A DNA stretch of 64,000 nt from Streptomyces calvus (GTDB lineage Bacteria; Actinomycetota; Actinomycetes; Streptomycetales; Streptomycetaceae). The DNA lies in the NCBI RefSeq assembly GCF_006782915.1, contig NZ_VCNP01000017.1, positions 1 to 64,000 on the forward strand, in the 5' to 3' direction. This document shows positions 52,192 to 62,500 of this stretch, piece after piece (position 1 is the stretch's first letter; the number at the start of each line of letters is the position of its first letter). Below the pieces are notes generated by a model. It had not been told where the DNA came from and did no database searches. It saw only the letters and a list, made by a program, of their open reading frames with translations. The position numbers and the translations under genes were made by a program.

Positions 52192-53319
52192 TCACGCGTA
52201 GGGGCTGTCGGCGCCCGCGGCTGCGGGACGCGGGGCGCGGGCCGGGCAGCAGCCCACGGGGCAGAGGTCGTGGCTCGCGCCGAGCGCGCCCAGGGCGCAC
52301 GGCGCGACGTCCTGTCCGCGCTCGGTGGCGGCGCGCTCCACGATCAGGTCGCGGACCGCGGCGGCGAACCGCGGGTCGGCGCCGACGGTCGCGGAGCGGC
52401 GCACCGGCAGGCCCAGCTCCGCCGCCTTGGCCGTGGCCTCCGTGTCGAGGTCGTACAGGACCTCCATGTGGTCGGAGACGAAGCCGATGGGGGCCATCAC
52501 CACGGCCGGGACCCCGGCCGCGTGCCGTTCCTCGAGGTGGTCGCAGATGTCGGGCTCCAGCCACGGGATGTGCGGGGCGCCCGAGCGGGACTGGTAGACG
52601 AGCTGCCAGGGGTGGTCGACGCCGGTGCGCTCCCGGACGGCGTCCGCGATCAGCTGCGCCACGTCCAGGTGCTGTGCGACGTACGCCCCGCCGTCGCCGT
52701 GGTCCTCGACGGGGCCGGAGGTGTCCGCGGCCGCGGTGGGGATCGAGTGGGTGGTGAACGCGATGTGCGCACCGTCCCGGATCTCCTCGGGGAGGTCGGC
52801 GAGGGACCGGACGACGCCGTCGGTCATGGGCTCCAGGAAGCCGGGGTGGTTGAAGTAGTGCCGCAGCTTGTCGATCTTCGGCAGCTCCAGCCCTTCCGCC
52901 TCCAGGGCCGCGAGGGCGTCGGCCAGGTTCTCCCGGTACTGGCGGCAGCCGGAGTACGAGGCGTAGGCGCTGGTGGCCAGGACGAGGATGCGGCGGTGGC
53001 CGTCCCGGACCATCTCGCGCAGGGTGTCGGTGAGGTACGGCGCCCAGTTGCGGTTGCCCCAGTAGACCGGCAGCCCCAGGCCGTGCTCGGCGAAGTCCGC
53101 GCGCAGCGCGTCCAGCAGGGCGCGGTTCTGGTCGTTGATGGGACTGACCCCGCCGAACAGGAAGTAGTGCTGCCCCACCTCCTTGAGGCGTTCCTTGGGG
53201 ATGCCGCGCCCGCGCGTCACGTTCTCCAGGAACGGGACCACGTCGTCGGGGCCTTCGGGGCCGCCGAAGGAGAGCAGGAGCAGAGCGTCGTAAGGGCTGG
53301 CGTCGAGCACGTCTGGCAT
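52192..53319 (-). CDS. hemH: Coproporphyrin/ferrochelatase
   Basis: The 375-residue enzyme inserts Fe2+ into coproporphyrin III (actinobacterial CpfC) or protoporphyrin IX, near the end of heme synthesis. Signatures are [38 protein letters not shown] and [14 protein letters not shown]. Cysteines at 125 (SYSGCRQY) and at 341, 353, 357 and 358 near the C-terminus fit the [2Fe-2S] cluster found in actinobacterial family members. ATG 53319 is chosen over an upstream in-frame start. It shares its divergent promoter region with the MFS gene at 53466. Confidence 0.93.
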   Translation of the reverse strand: MPDVLDASPYDALLLLSFGGPEGPDDVVPFLENVTRGRGIPKERLKEVGQHYFLFGGVSPINDQNRALLDALRADFAEHGLGLPVYWGNRNWAPYLTDTLREMVRDGHRRILVLATSAYASYSGCRQYRENLADALAALEAEGLELPKIDKLRHYFNHPGFLEPMTDGVVRSLADLPEEIRDGAHIAFTTHSIPTAAADTSGPVEDHGDGGAYVAQHLDVAQLIADAVRERTGVDHPWQLVYQSRSGAPHIPWLEPDICDHLEERHAAGVPAVVMAPIGFVSDHMEVLYDLDTEATAKAAELGLPVRRSATVGADPRFAAAVRDLIVERAATERGQDVAPCALGALGASHDLCPVGCCPARAPRPAAAGADSPYA

Positions 53320-53465
53320 GCCTCGATCCTGCCACCCGGGTCCGACAGCCGGGACGCGGCGGGGTGTCACCGGCCGCGCGGCGATAATGGCTGGCGCGGG
53401 GCGGTGACCTCGCCGGTAAGCTGTATCGACTGCGGTCGCACCTTACTGAGACCTTCGGAGACCCC

Positions 53466-54704
53466 GTGCCCAGCCCCTATCGCGCCCTGTTCGCCGCTCC
53501 CGGCAGCAGGGCCTTCTCGGCCGCGGGGCTCCTCGGCCGGATGCCGTTGTCCATGATGGGCATCGGCGTGGTGACGATGATCTCCCAGCTCACCGGGCGC
53601 TACGGACTGGCCGGCGCCCTGTCCGCCACCATCGCGCTCTCCGCGGCGTTGGCGGGACCGCAGATCTCGCGCCTGGTCGACCAGCACGGGCAGCGGCGGG
53701 TGCTGCGCCCGGCGACGCTGCTGTCGCTGGCCGCGGCGGCGCTGCTGCTGCTCGCCGCGCACTACGACTGGCCGGACTGGGTGCTGTTCGTGGCGTGCGT
53801 GGGCATCGGCTGCGTGCCGAGCGTCGGGGCGATGGTCCGGGCCCGCTGGGCCGCCCTGTACCGGGGCACGCCGCAGCTGCACACCGCGTACTCCTTCGAG
53901 TCCGTGATGGACGAGATCTGCTTCATCTTCGGGCCGATCATCTCCATCGGGCTGTCCACGGCCTGGTTCCCGGAGGCCGGTCCGCTGCTGGCCGCCTGTT
54001 TCCTGGCGGTCGGCGTCTTCTGGCTGACCGCCCAGCGCGCCACCGAACCCGTGCCGCATCCGCGGGAGCACAAGGGCGGCGGCTCGGCGCTGCGCTCCGC
54101 GGGCCTTCAGGTCCTGGTCGCGACGTTCGTGGCGACGGGTGCGATCTTCGGTGCCGTGGACGTGGTCACGGTGGCGTTCGCCGAGGAGGAGGGGCACAAG
54201 GCCGCCGCCAGTGTGGTGCTGGCCGTGTACGCGTTGGGCTCGTGCGTGGCCGGCGTCGTGTTCGGGCTGCTGCACTTCGCGGGAGTGGCGGAACGCCGTT
54301 GGCTGCTGGGCGTTTGCGCCATGGCCGTGAGTATGATCCCACTTCTACTGGTCGGGAACCTTCCGTTTCTGGCCGTGGCGCTGTTCGTTGCGGGCCTGTC
54401 CATCGCTCCCACGATGATCACGACGATGTCCCTCATCGAAGAGCACGTACCACGCGCGCAGCTCACCGAGGGCATGACCTGGGTGAGCACCGGGCTAGCG
54501 GTCGGGGTCGCGGTCGGCTCCTCCGTGGCCGGCTGGGTGATCGACGCGGCCGGGGCGCGCGCCGGGTACGGGGTTCCGGCGGTGTCCGGGGCCGTCGCGG
54601 TGGCGGTCGGTTTCCTCGGGTACCGCCGGCTCAAGCGGCCGGCTCCGGGTCGGGGAGGCTCCGTTGGGCAGCACGACGAGCGCGAGGAACGGCACCTGGC
54701 GTAA
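53466..54704 (+). CDS. MFS transporter
   Basis: The 412-residue protein has about 12 hydrophobic segments and MFS features such as LSMMGIGVV and RLVDQHGQRRVLRPATLLSL (the A-motif loop). The substrate is unknown. The start is GTG 53466 with GAGACC upstream. Its 3' end overlaps the next gene, a sugar-lactone oxidase, by 41 bp, so the two are coupled. Confidence 0.8.
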   Translation: MPSPYRALFAAPGSRAFSAAGLLGRMPLSMMGIGVVTMISQLTGRYGLAGALSATIALSAALAGPQISRLVDQHGQRRVLRPATLLSLAAAALLLLAAHYDWPDWVLFVACVGIGCVPSVGAMVRARWAALYRGTPQLHTAYSFESVMDEICFIFGPIISIGLSTAWFPEAGPLLAACFLAVGVFWLTAQRATEPVPHPREHKGGGSALRSAGLQVLVATFVATGAIFGAVDVVTVAFAEEEGHKAAASVVLAVYALGSCVAGVVFGLLHFAGVAERRWLLGVCAMAVSMIPLLLVGNLPFLAVALFVAGLSIAPTMITTMSLIEEHVPRAQLTEGMTWVSTGLAVGVAVGSSVAGWVIDAAGARAGYGVPAVSGAVAVAVGFLGYRRLKRPAPGRGGSVGQHDEREERHLA

Positions 54705-55983
54705 CTGGGGAGGCACCGTCTCCGCCCGTCCCGCGCGGGAGGTCGCACCCGCCTCCGTCGAGGAGCTGGCCGACGCCGTACGCCGGGCCGCCGAGGACGG
54801 TCTGCCGGTGAAGGCGGCCGGCACCGGGCACTCCTTCACGTCCATAGCGGCCACCGACGGCGTGCTGATCCGGCCTCACCTGTTGACCGGCATCCGCGAC
54901 ATCGACCGTGCGGCCGGCACCGTCACGGTGGAGGCGGGCACTCCGCTCAAGCGGCTCAATGTGGCCCTCGCCCGCGAGGGCCTGTCGCTGACCAACATGG
55001 GCGACATCATGGAGCAGACGGTCTCCGGCGCCACCAGCACCGGCACCCACGGCACCGGACGCGACTCCGCCTCCCTCGCCGCGCAGATCCGGGGCCTGGA
55101 ACTGGTCACCGCCGACGGCGCGGTGCTCACCTGCTCCGAGCAGGAGAACCCGGAGGTCTTCGCCGCCGCCCGCATCGGCCTCGGCGCCCTCGGCATCGTC
55201 ACCGCGATCACCTTCGCCGTGGAGCCGCTCTTCCTGCTCTCGGCCCGCGAGGAGCCGATGACCTTCGACCGGGTCTGCGCGGACTTCGACCAACTGCACG
55301 CCGAGAACGAGCACTTCGAGTTCTACTGGTTCCCGCACACCGGCAACACCAACGTCAAACGCAACAACCGCAGCGCGGGTCCGGAGCGGCCGGTGCCGCG
55401 GCTCAAGGGCTGGTTCGAGGACGAGTTCCTCTCCAACGGGGTCTTCCAGGTGGCCAACTGGGTCGGCCGCGCGGTGCCCGCGACCGTCCCGCCCCTCGCG
55501 CAGATCTCCAGCAGGGCGCTGTCCGCGCGCTCCTACACCGACATCCCCTACAAGGTCTTCACCTCGCCGCGCCGCGTGCGCTTCGTGGAGATGGAGTACG
55601 CCGTACCGCGCGAGGTCCTGGTGGAGACGCTGCGGGAGTTGAAGGCCATGGTCGACCGGTCGCCGCTGCGGGTCAGTTTCCCCGTCGAGGTGCGCACCGC
55701 GCCGGCCGACGACATCACGCTGTCCACGGCGTCGGGCCGCGACAGCGCGTACATCGCCGTCCACATGTTCAAAGGCACCCCCTATCAGGGGTACTTCACC
55801 GCGGCCGAGCGCATCCTCACCGCGCACGGAGGGCGGCCGCACTGGGGGAAGATCCACACGCGCGACGCCGAGTACCTCTCCCGGGTGTATCCGCGCTTCG
55901 CCGAGTTCACGGCCGTGCGGGACCGGCTCGACCCGGAACGCCGGTTCGGCAACGACTACTTGCGCAGGGTTCTGGGAGCGTAG
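54664..55983 (+). CDS. FAD-dependent D-arabinono-1,4-lactone oxidase-like oxidoreductase
   Basis: The 439-residue protein has a PCMH FAD-binding domain: VKAAGTGHSFTSIAATDG, then TGTHGTG where a flavin-contacting His is typical. A C-terminal ALO domain ends PHWGKIHT (the HWGK motif) and RFGNDYLRR. It oxidises a sugar or polyol lactone with O2. The TTG start 54664 has GGGGAGG upstream and lies inside the end of the MFS gene. Confidence 0.85.
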   Translation: MGSTTSARNGTWRNWGGTVSARPAREVAPASVEELADAVRRAAEDGLPVKAAGTGHSFTSIAATDGVLIRPHLLTGIRDIDRAAGTVTVEAGTPLKRLNVALAREGLSLTNMGDIMEQTVSGATSTGTHGTGRDSASLAAQIRGLELVTADGAVLTCSEQENPEVFAAARIGLGALGIVTAITFAVEPLFLLSAREEPMTFDRVCADFDQLHAENEHFEFYWFPHTGNTNVKRNNRSAGPERPVPRLKGWFEDEFLSNGVFQVANWVGRAVPATVPPLAQISSRALSARSYTDIPYKVFTSPRRVRFVEMEYAVPREVLVETLRELKAMVDRSPLRVSFPVEVRTAPADDITLSTASGRDSAYIAVHMFKGTPYQGYFTAAERILTAHGGRPHWGKIHTRDAEYLSRVYPRFAEFTAVRDRLDPERRFGNDYLRRVLGA

Positions 55984-56386
55984 AGGAGTTCGTTCCGTTT
56001 CCGGCGGTTGCGTGAAGTACCCCACGTTCAGGACCATGGAACCCGGGTAACGGCGGCCGGGTGCCGCCTCTTGTCGAAAGTCGGGCGGCGCGCCAATCCA
56101 CGCACGTGGTCCGAATGGAGTACTGTTGCGAGCCCTGGGTCCGGTCTCCCGTCAGGGTGCTCGGGACCTTTGAGGACCGCCGGGAGGGGGCTAGTTGCAC
56201 AGGGTGACGCAGTTGGTCACTTAGCGTTGCGAATAGGTAACCGTGCCATAACGGCGATCCAGGGCTCGTGCCCGACACGCCGGGCAACTCGGCAAGGTTG
56301 TGGCAGGCTGCACCCGGGCAGGCCACACTCGACTAGCGGAAGCAGCGACGCACGTGACGTCGGCAGGCACCACCCGGGAGGTCCCC
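55984..56386. other. Upstream region of sepH
   Basis: No supportable gene. The AT-richer stretch around 56210-56245 is a plausible place for the sepH promoter, but I cannot define -35 and -10 elements with confidence. Confidence 0.4.
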
Positions 56387-57439
56387 ATGCCCGAACTGCG
56401 TGTCGTGGCCGTCTCGAATGACGGCACACGGCTGGTGCTGAAGGCTGCGGACAGCACGGAGTACACGCTTCCGATCGACGAACGGCTCCGCGCCGCCGTG
56501 CGCGGCGATCGTCCCCGCCTCGGCCAGATCGAGATCGAGGTGGAGAGCCATCTCCGCCCCCGCGACATCCAGGCGCGTATACGAGCCGGTGCGACCGCGG
56601 AAGAGGTCGCCCAGATGGCCGGCATCCCCGTGGACCGCGTCCGCCGCTTCGAGGGCCCCGTCCTCGCCGAGCGTGCCTTCATGGCCGAGCGCGCCCGCAA
56701 GACCCCCGTACGCAGGCCCGGTGAGAACTCCGGTCCGCCGCTCGGTGAGGCCGTGCAGGAGCGGCTGCTGCTGCGCGGCGCGGAGAAGGACACCGTCCAG
56801 TGGGACTCCTGGCGCCGCGACGACGGCACCTGGGAAGTGATGCTGGTCTACCGGGTGGCGGGCGAACCGCACTCGGCGAGCTGGACGTACGACCCGCCCC
56901 GGCGGCTCGTCCAGGCCGTGGACGAGGAGGCGCGCTCGCTGATCGGCGAGTCCGACGACCTCGCCGCGCCCGAGCCCAGCTTCCCGTTCGTGCCGCGCAT
57001 CGCCCGGCTGCCGCGCGACCGCCCGCTGGACCGCCCCGGCGACCGCGAGCGGCCGAGCCTGCCCGCGCAGGCCACCGAGCCCGCCGAGGAGTCCACCGCG
57101 GCCACGGCCTCGGGTGAACGGGACTCGCTGACCAGCCTGTTGGAGGCGGTGCCGAGCTTCCGGGGCGACCTGGTCGTCCCCGAGCGCGCACCCGAGACGT
57201 CCGCCGAGGAGCCGGATCCCGAGGAGCCGGAGGCGGAGGAGCCGCCGGCGCCCGCGGCCTCGGCCGGGTCCGCCTACGCGGACGTCCTCATGCCGCGTTC
57301 CGTCGGCAGCCACCGGGACCGTCTCATCGGCTCGACGGACCGTCAGGCGGAGGCCGACGGCGTCCGTCCGGGCCGCCGCGCCGCGGTGCCGAGCTGGGAC
57401 GAGATCGTGTTCGGGACGCGGCGGAAGAAACAGGAGTAA
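56387..57439 (+). CDS. sepH: Cell division protein SepH
   Basis: The 350-residue protein has an N-terminal DUF3071 domain with a helix-turn-helix-like segment (RPRDIQARIRAGATAEEVAQMAGIPVDRVRRFEGPVL), then a long acidic, Pro-rich disordered C-terminal half that ends in a basic tail. This is the SepH pattern in Streptomyces, where the protein binds FtsZ and helps septation. GGGAGG before ATG 56387 fixes the start over an upstream open frame. Confidence 0.92.
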   Translation: MPELRVVAVSNDGTRLVLKAADSTEYTLPIDERLRAAVRGDRPRLGQIEIEVESHLRPRDIQARIRAGATAEEVAQMAGIPVDRVRRFEGPVLAERAFMAERARKTPVRRPGENSGPPLGEAVQERLLLRGAEKDTVQWDSWRRDDGTWEVMLVYRVAGEPHSASWTYDPPRRLVQAVDEEARSLIGESDDLAAPEPSFPFVPRIARLPRDRPLDRPGDRERPSLPAQATEPAEESTAATASGERDSLTSLLEAVPSFRGDLVVPERAPETSAEEPDPEEPEAEEPPAPAASAGSAYADVLMPRSVGSHRDRLIGSTDRQAEADGVRPGRRAAVPSWDEIVFGTRRKKQE

Positions 57440-57485
57440 GCCGTTCGAGCGGTCCGCGGACGCCGCCGGTTGACGGTGATCCGAC

Positions 57486-57529
57486 GCGCGAAGGGGGCGC
57501 TCGCCACTGGGCGGGCGCCCCCTTCGCGC
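57486..57529. terminator. Bidirectional terminator between sepH and the rhodanese gene
   Basis: A perfect 15-bp stem (57486-57500 with 57515-57529; GCGCGAAGGGGGCGC) has a 14-base loop. It lies between convergent genes. Confidence 0.9.
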
Positions 57530-57543
57530 GTTTCGCTCCCGGC

Positions 57544-58395
57544 CTACTGCGGGTCCGGCCCCACCGCCACCGGCCGCTCCGGGTCCGACGACCACTCCGA
57601 CCAGGAACCGACGTACAGCGCCGCCGGGATGCCCGCGACCGCGAGCGCCAGCACCTCGTGCGCCGCGGAGACGCCGGAGCCGCAGTACACGCCGACCGGC
57701 GAACCCGGCGAGACGCCCAGCCCCTCGAAGCGGGCGGCGAGTTCCGCGGCGGGCCGGAAACGGCCGTCGGGGCCGACGTTCTCCGTGGTGGGCGCCGAGA
57801 CCGCGCCCGGGATGTGCCCGCCGACCCGGTCGATCGGCTCCACCTCACCGCGGTACCGCTCCCCCGCGCGCGCGTCCAGCAGCAGCCCCGAACGCGCCAG
57901 CGCCGCCGCACCGTCGGCGTCGAGCACCCCGGTCTCCCCCGCCACCGGCACGAAGTCACCCTCGGCCGGCCGCGGCTCCGACGTCTCCAACGGGCCCTCC
58001 CAGGACGGCAACCCGCCGTCGAGGACCCGCACGTCCGGGTGACCCGTCCAGCGCAGCAGCCACCACGCGCGGGCGGCCGCCCAGCCCGTGCCACCGTCGT
58101 ACGTGACCACCGGCGTGCCGGCCGACACGCCGGCCCGCCGCATCGCGGCGCCGAACACCCCCAGGTCCGGCAACGGATGGCGGCCGCGCCCGCCCGGCGC
58201 GGAGGCCAACTCCTGGTCCAGGTCGACGTAGACGGCACCGGGGAGGTGGCCGGCCCGGTAGGCGGCCCGTCCGTCGAACGGCGGCTCGCCGGCCGCCGTG
58301 GCCGTGCTGAGCTGCCAGCGGACGTCGAGCAGCACCGGCGGGTTCGCCCCCGCCAGCGCGTCGGCGAGTTCGGATGCGGAGATGATGGCGTTCAT
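57544..58395 (-). CDS. Rhodanese-type sulfurtransferase
   Basis: The 283-residue protein has two tandem rhodanese domains. The catalytic Cys lies in CGSGVSA in the second domain, matching the 3-mercaptopyruvate sulfurtransferase type (SseA-like) better than thiosulfate rhodanese (CRxGx[R/T]). It transfers sulfur to cyanide or thiol acceptors. ATG 58395 has GAGGA upstream. Confidence 0.82.
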   Translation of the reverse strand: MNAIISASELADALAGANPPVLLDVRWQLSTATAAGEPPFDGRAAYRAGHLPGAVYVDLDQELASAPGGRGRHPLPDLGVFGAAMRRAGVSAGTPVVTYDGGTGWAAARAWWLLRWTGHPDVRVLDGGLPSWEGPLETSEPRPAEGDFVPVAGETGVLDADGAAALARSGLLLDARAGERYRGEVEPIDRVGGHIPGAVSAPTTENVGPDGRFRPAAELAARFEGLGVSPGSPVGVYCGSGVSAAHEVLALAVAGIPAALYVGSWSEWSSDPERPVAVGPDPQ

Positions 58396-58601
58396 GGCCA
58401 CCATCCTCGCGCACCGGGTGGCCGAGTCGGCCGGGTCCGGCTACTCTGCTCGGCCGAGCAGGACCGGTCACGAGGCGTGCGGGATCGGCCACATACTGTG
58501 TCGGCGTCGGCGCGGGAACGATACGCCGGGCGACGCGACGCGGCCCCGCAGGGGCGAGGCAGACCACGGCCACCGCACGGGCGGCCGAGAAGAGAGTGAC
58601 G

Positions 58602-59405
58602 ATGACCGACGCACGGGGGAACGCCCGCCCGAACGGCGAGGCACCCGCTCGGCACACACCCGGCGCACCCTGCCGGGTGAGCCTCATGGTGCACGGACTG
58701 GACACGGCACAGGATTTCTACGCGGCGCTGTTCGGCTGGGAGTTCCGGCCCGGGCCCCGGCAGCTCGGCCCGTGCGTGCGCGCCCTGCTCGACGGGCGTG
58801 AGGTGGCCGGCATCGGCGTCCTTGCGCCGGACCGTCAACTGCCGCCAGCCTGGACGCCGTCCTTCGCGTCGGACGACGTGGATCTGAGCGCCGAGGCGGT
58901 GCGGTCGTGCGGCGGCACGGTCGGCGTGGGCCCGCTGGACGCCGCCGACGCCGGGCGGCTGGCGATGGCCTCGGACCCTTGCGGCGCCGTGTTCGGCATC
59001 CGGGACACCGTCGCGCTCCCCCCGACCGCGGTCCCGGGCCGGCCCGGCACCCCGGTCTGGAACGAGCTGACGACCTACGAGGCGGCCGGCGCCGCCAAGT
59101 TCTACCAGGCCGTGTTCGGTTACGAGGACGGGCCGTCGGTCGGCACCGGCCCCGACCGGGTGACGCTGTACCTCGACGGCCGTCCCGCGGTCGGCGTCCA
59201 CGGGGCGGGCAGCGCCCTGCCGCGGGACCGGGGCCCGCACTGGACGACGTACTTCACCGTGGCCGACGTCGACGCCGCGGTGGACCGGGTCCGCCGCCTG
59301 GGCGGCCGGATCCTGGAACCGGCCCGCGACGGTGACCGCGGCCGAGTCGCCACGGTGACCGATCCGGAGGGGGCACGGTTCGCACTGGTGCGGGGCGGCC
59401 ACTGA
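58602..59405 (+). CDS. Two-domain VOC-family (glyoxalase-like) protein
   Basis: The 267-residue protein has two tandem betaalphabetabetabeta VOC modules (CRVSLMVHGLDTAQDFYAAL; VWNELTTYEAAGAAKFYQAV). Metal-binding His/Glu positions are only partly conserved. Related Streptomyces proteins include antibiotic-resistance and hydroxylase-type members; the function here is unknown. The ATG is preceded by GAGAAGAGAG. Confidence 0.75.
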   Translation: MTDARGNARPNGEAPARHTPGAPCRVSLMVHGLDTAQDFYAALFGWEFRPGPRQLGPCVRALLDGREVAGIGVLAPDRQLPPAWTPSFASDDVDLSAEAVRSCGGTVGVGPLDAADAGRLAMASDPCGAVFGIRDTVALPPTAVPGRPGTPVWNELTTYEAAGAAKFYQAVFGYEDGPSVGTGPDRVTLYLDGRPAVGVHGAGSALPRDRGPHWTTYFTVADVDAAVDRVRRLGGRILEPARDGDRGRVATVTDPEGARFALVRGGH

Positions 59406-59517
59406 CGCGCGCCGCACCCGGGCCGGTGGGCGCCGGGCACGCGTGAGCGCACCAGCGTGACGGTGTACGGCTTCGCCGGTCAGGGGCGTACGGGCGGGCG
59501 GGCCCCGGTGTCGTCCG

Positions 59518-62500
59518 TCAGCCCGCCCCGAGGGCCGACTCCGCGGCGCGGCCCTCCCAGCCGTCCGCGGTGCGCCACACCACGTCGACGGTGAAGACGT
59601 CGCGGACGGCATCGGCGGACCACGGCTCGGCGGGCGGTTCGGACAGGACGAGGAAGCGACGGGCGGCCTTGCTCGACAGGACGTGGTCAACCTCCAGGAG
59701 CCGCGCCGCGCCTGCCCGGAGGTCGGCGTGGGACGTCCGGCCCGCACCCAGCACCTCGTAGAGGTTCAGGCCCGTGTCGGTGACGCAACTGACGTCGACG
59801 ACGGCGGAGTTCTCGGGCTGCCGGTCGGCCCGCAGCAGAGCCGCCATGAGTTCGAACCGCACGGCTTCGTGGGTCTTGCAGGTGCGGTCGGCGGTGACGG
59901 CGGCTTCCAGGTGCCGGAGCAGGTCCGCGACGGCATCGGTGGTCTGAGAGGGCGTGGCCATGGTGGCGGACTCCTTCGGCGCGTTCTGCCGGGACGGCTC
60001 GTGCGGTGCGCTGGATGCGGGACCGCCGTGGTGGTCGGGTGGCTGCGGGCCGCTCGGCCCGGTGGTGTCGGTGAGCCGCTGCCGCAGGACTTCCCGTGCT
60101 GCGGCCAGGGCGTGCGACCAGCCGCTCTGCGTCAGTTCCGAGCGGAACACGTCCGGGGTGAACGTGCCCGACTTCAGGGCGTGGTTGGTGACCACCGTGA
60201 GATGCAGCAGCCGGTTCAGGCCCGGCTTGTCCGGGGATCCGAGGACACGCCACACGTCCAGCCAGTCGTGCTGGTCCAGTTTGAGGCAGCGGGTGGCCAT
60301 GCCCTTGAGTTCCGAGATCCGGGAACGGGCGTCGTCCGGGACGTCCCCGTGCGTCAGTTCCTCCACGACGTCCAGAGCGCCCAGGTAACGCCGCACCATG
60401 GTGGCAGAGATGGGCTTGCGGCCGAAGTCGTCCGCCGTGACGAACGTGGCGTTCGGGGAGTGACGCAGCACCCACGTGTCCAACTCGGTTCCCACGGCGG
60501 GCGGCACGGCACCGCTCCGCACGGCCACGAAGAGCGGGCGTTCCGTGGTGACGTCGACGGGATCGGCCCTGTACATGCCGCCGCCGACGGACGTCACCCG
60601 TACACGCAGGTCGGTTCCGATCCGCGGCGTCCCCTCCCCTTCGGCCTCCGCGCTCCGGTGGGCCCCGGTCTCGGTGGGTCGGCTGTCACCGGCGCCCGTC
60701 AGAGCCGGAGGCAGAGGCGCACAGTGCACGACCGTCAGGCTCTGGGTGCTGCGGGTCAGGGCGATGTACAGCAGGCGCAGGCCGACCGGTTCCGGGCCGG
60801 CGACGGCGGACGGTTCGACGACGAGGACGTGGTCGAACTCCATGCCCTTGGCCTGCGACGCGGGCAGTACGGAGACGGCCCGGCGTTCCTCGGCGGTGAG
60901 GCCGTCGGTCTCGGCCAGCAGGCGGTCGATCTCGGCGGCCCACGCGGAGTCGTCGGGGACGATGACCGCCACGGAGCGCAGGCTGCGGCCGTCGGTGGTA
61001 CCGATCAGGCCGCGGACGTGGGTCAGCGTCTCGGCGATGAGCGTGTCCGCCTCGGTTCCGACGACGCGGACGGCACCGGTTCCGGCGTCCCGCACGGCCC
61101 GGGGACAGGGCAGTTCGGGCGCGATCGCACGAGCGAGCGGGGCGGCGAAGTCCATGATCTCGGCCGGCACCCGGTAGCTCGTGTTCAACTCGGTCAGCGT
61201 GCAGTCCCCGTGGTCGGACAGGAGCGTGCCGAGGCGGTCCCAGTCGGCGTAGGTGTGGGGGCCGGTGGCCTGGGCCAGGTCGCCGAGCACGGTCATGGAT
61301 CCGTTGACCGCCAGGCGGCGGCGCAGCGAACGGGCCTGCATGGGCGTCAGGTCCTGGGCCTCGTCGATGATGATGTGTCCGTAGTGACGCGGGGTCTCGC
61401 CGGTGATGAGGTGCCGGAGTTCCTCGAGGCACACCCGGTCGTCCAGCGTCCACGGTTCCTCGTCGGCCCTGGCCGCGCGGGAACGGTGCAGGACGGTCTG
61501 CTCGGCCTCGTCGAGGACGCCCTCGGCGCAGGCCCGGAGCAGTGCGGGCGAGTCGTAGAGGGTGCGGAGGGCCTCCGCAGGGCTCGGGGACGGCCAGACC
61601 CGCTCGACGAGGCGCTCGACCCGCCGGTTGCGCTCCAGGTCACGGCGGATCGTGCGGTCGCGGCTACGGCGCGGGGCGACGGCGACGAGTTCACGCAGCA
61701 GCAGGTCCACGAGCAGGCCGCGGAACCGGTCGCGGCGTTCCCGGTAGGAGCCGCCGCCCCGCTGCACCGTCTCCAGGGCGGTGACGATGTCCGGGCGGGC
61801 CACGCGCAGGGTCGTGCCTCCCACGGTCACCACGAAGGCGGGCTCGTCCCCCTCGTAGGAAGGCGCCGTCGTCAGGTCGTCCAGCGCGGCCGGACGGTAC
61901 TCGCCCTCGACGCGTCGCCGCAGTACGGCGGCCATGCGCTCGTCGGACTTCACCAGTCGGGTACGTGCGCTGTCGGTGCCCCGGATGTCGCCGTCCCACA
62001 GGTGCGACAGCTGTACGGCGTTGACGTCGCGGGTGCCGAGCGTGGGCAGGACCTGACCGACGTAGTCGAGGAACCGCTGGTGCGGGCCGATGACCAGGAT
62101 GTCCCGCGCCTTGAAGTGGTCGTTGTTCACCAGCCACGTCACACGGTGCAGGCCGACCGCGGACTTTCCGGTTCCAGGGCCGCCCTGGACGACCAGGATC
62201 TCCGAGGGCGCCCCGGTGACGAGGGCCATCTGGTCGCGCCGGATGGTCTCGACGATGTCCCGCATGCGTCCGCTGCGTGATCGCTGCAGGTCGCGCAGGA
62301 GGAAGTCGTCGGGCTGCTGGGGCTTGCGGCGCTGGATGCGAGCGATGTCGCCGGGGGTGAGGACCGGGCGTCCCTGAGTGCCCTGTCCGGCCTGCTCTCC
62401 CTGGTCGGCCGGTCGTCGCGTGGCCGCCGGCGCATCGGCCGACTCGGGTGCGGTGCGCGGCCGGGGAACGGCGGTGCCCGGGGCCGGCGGGGCGGAGACG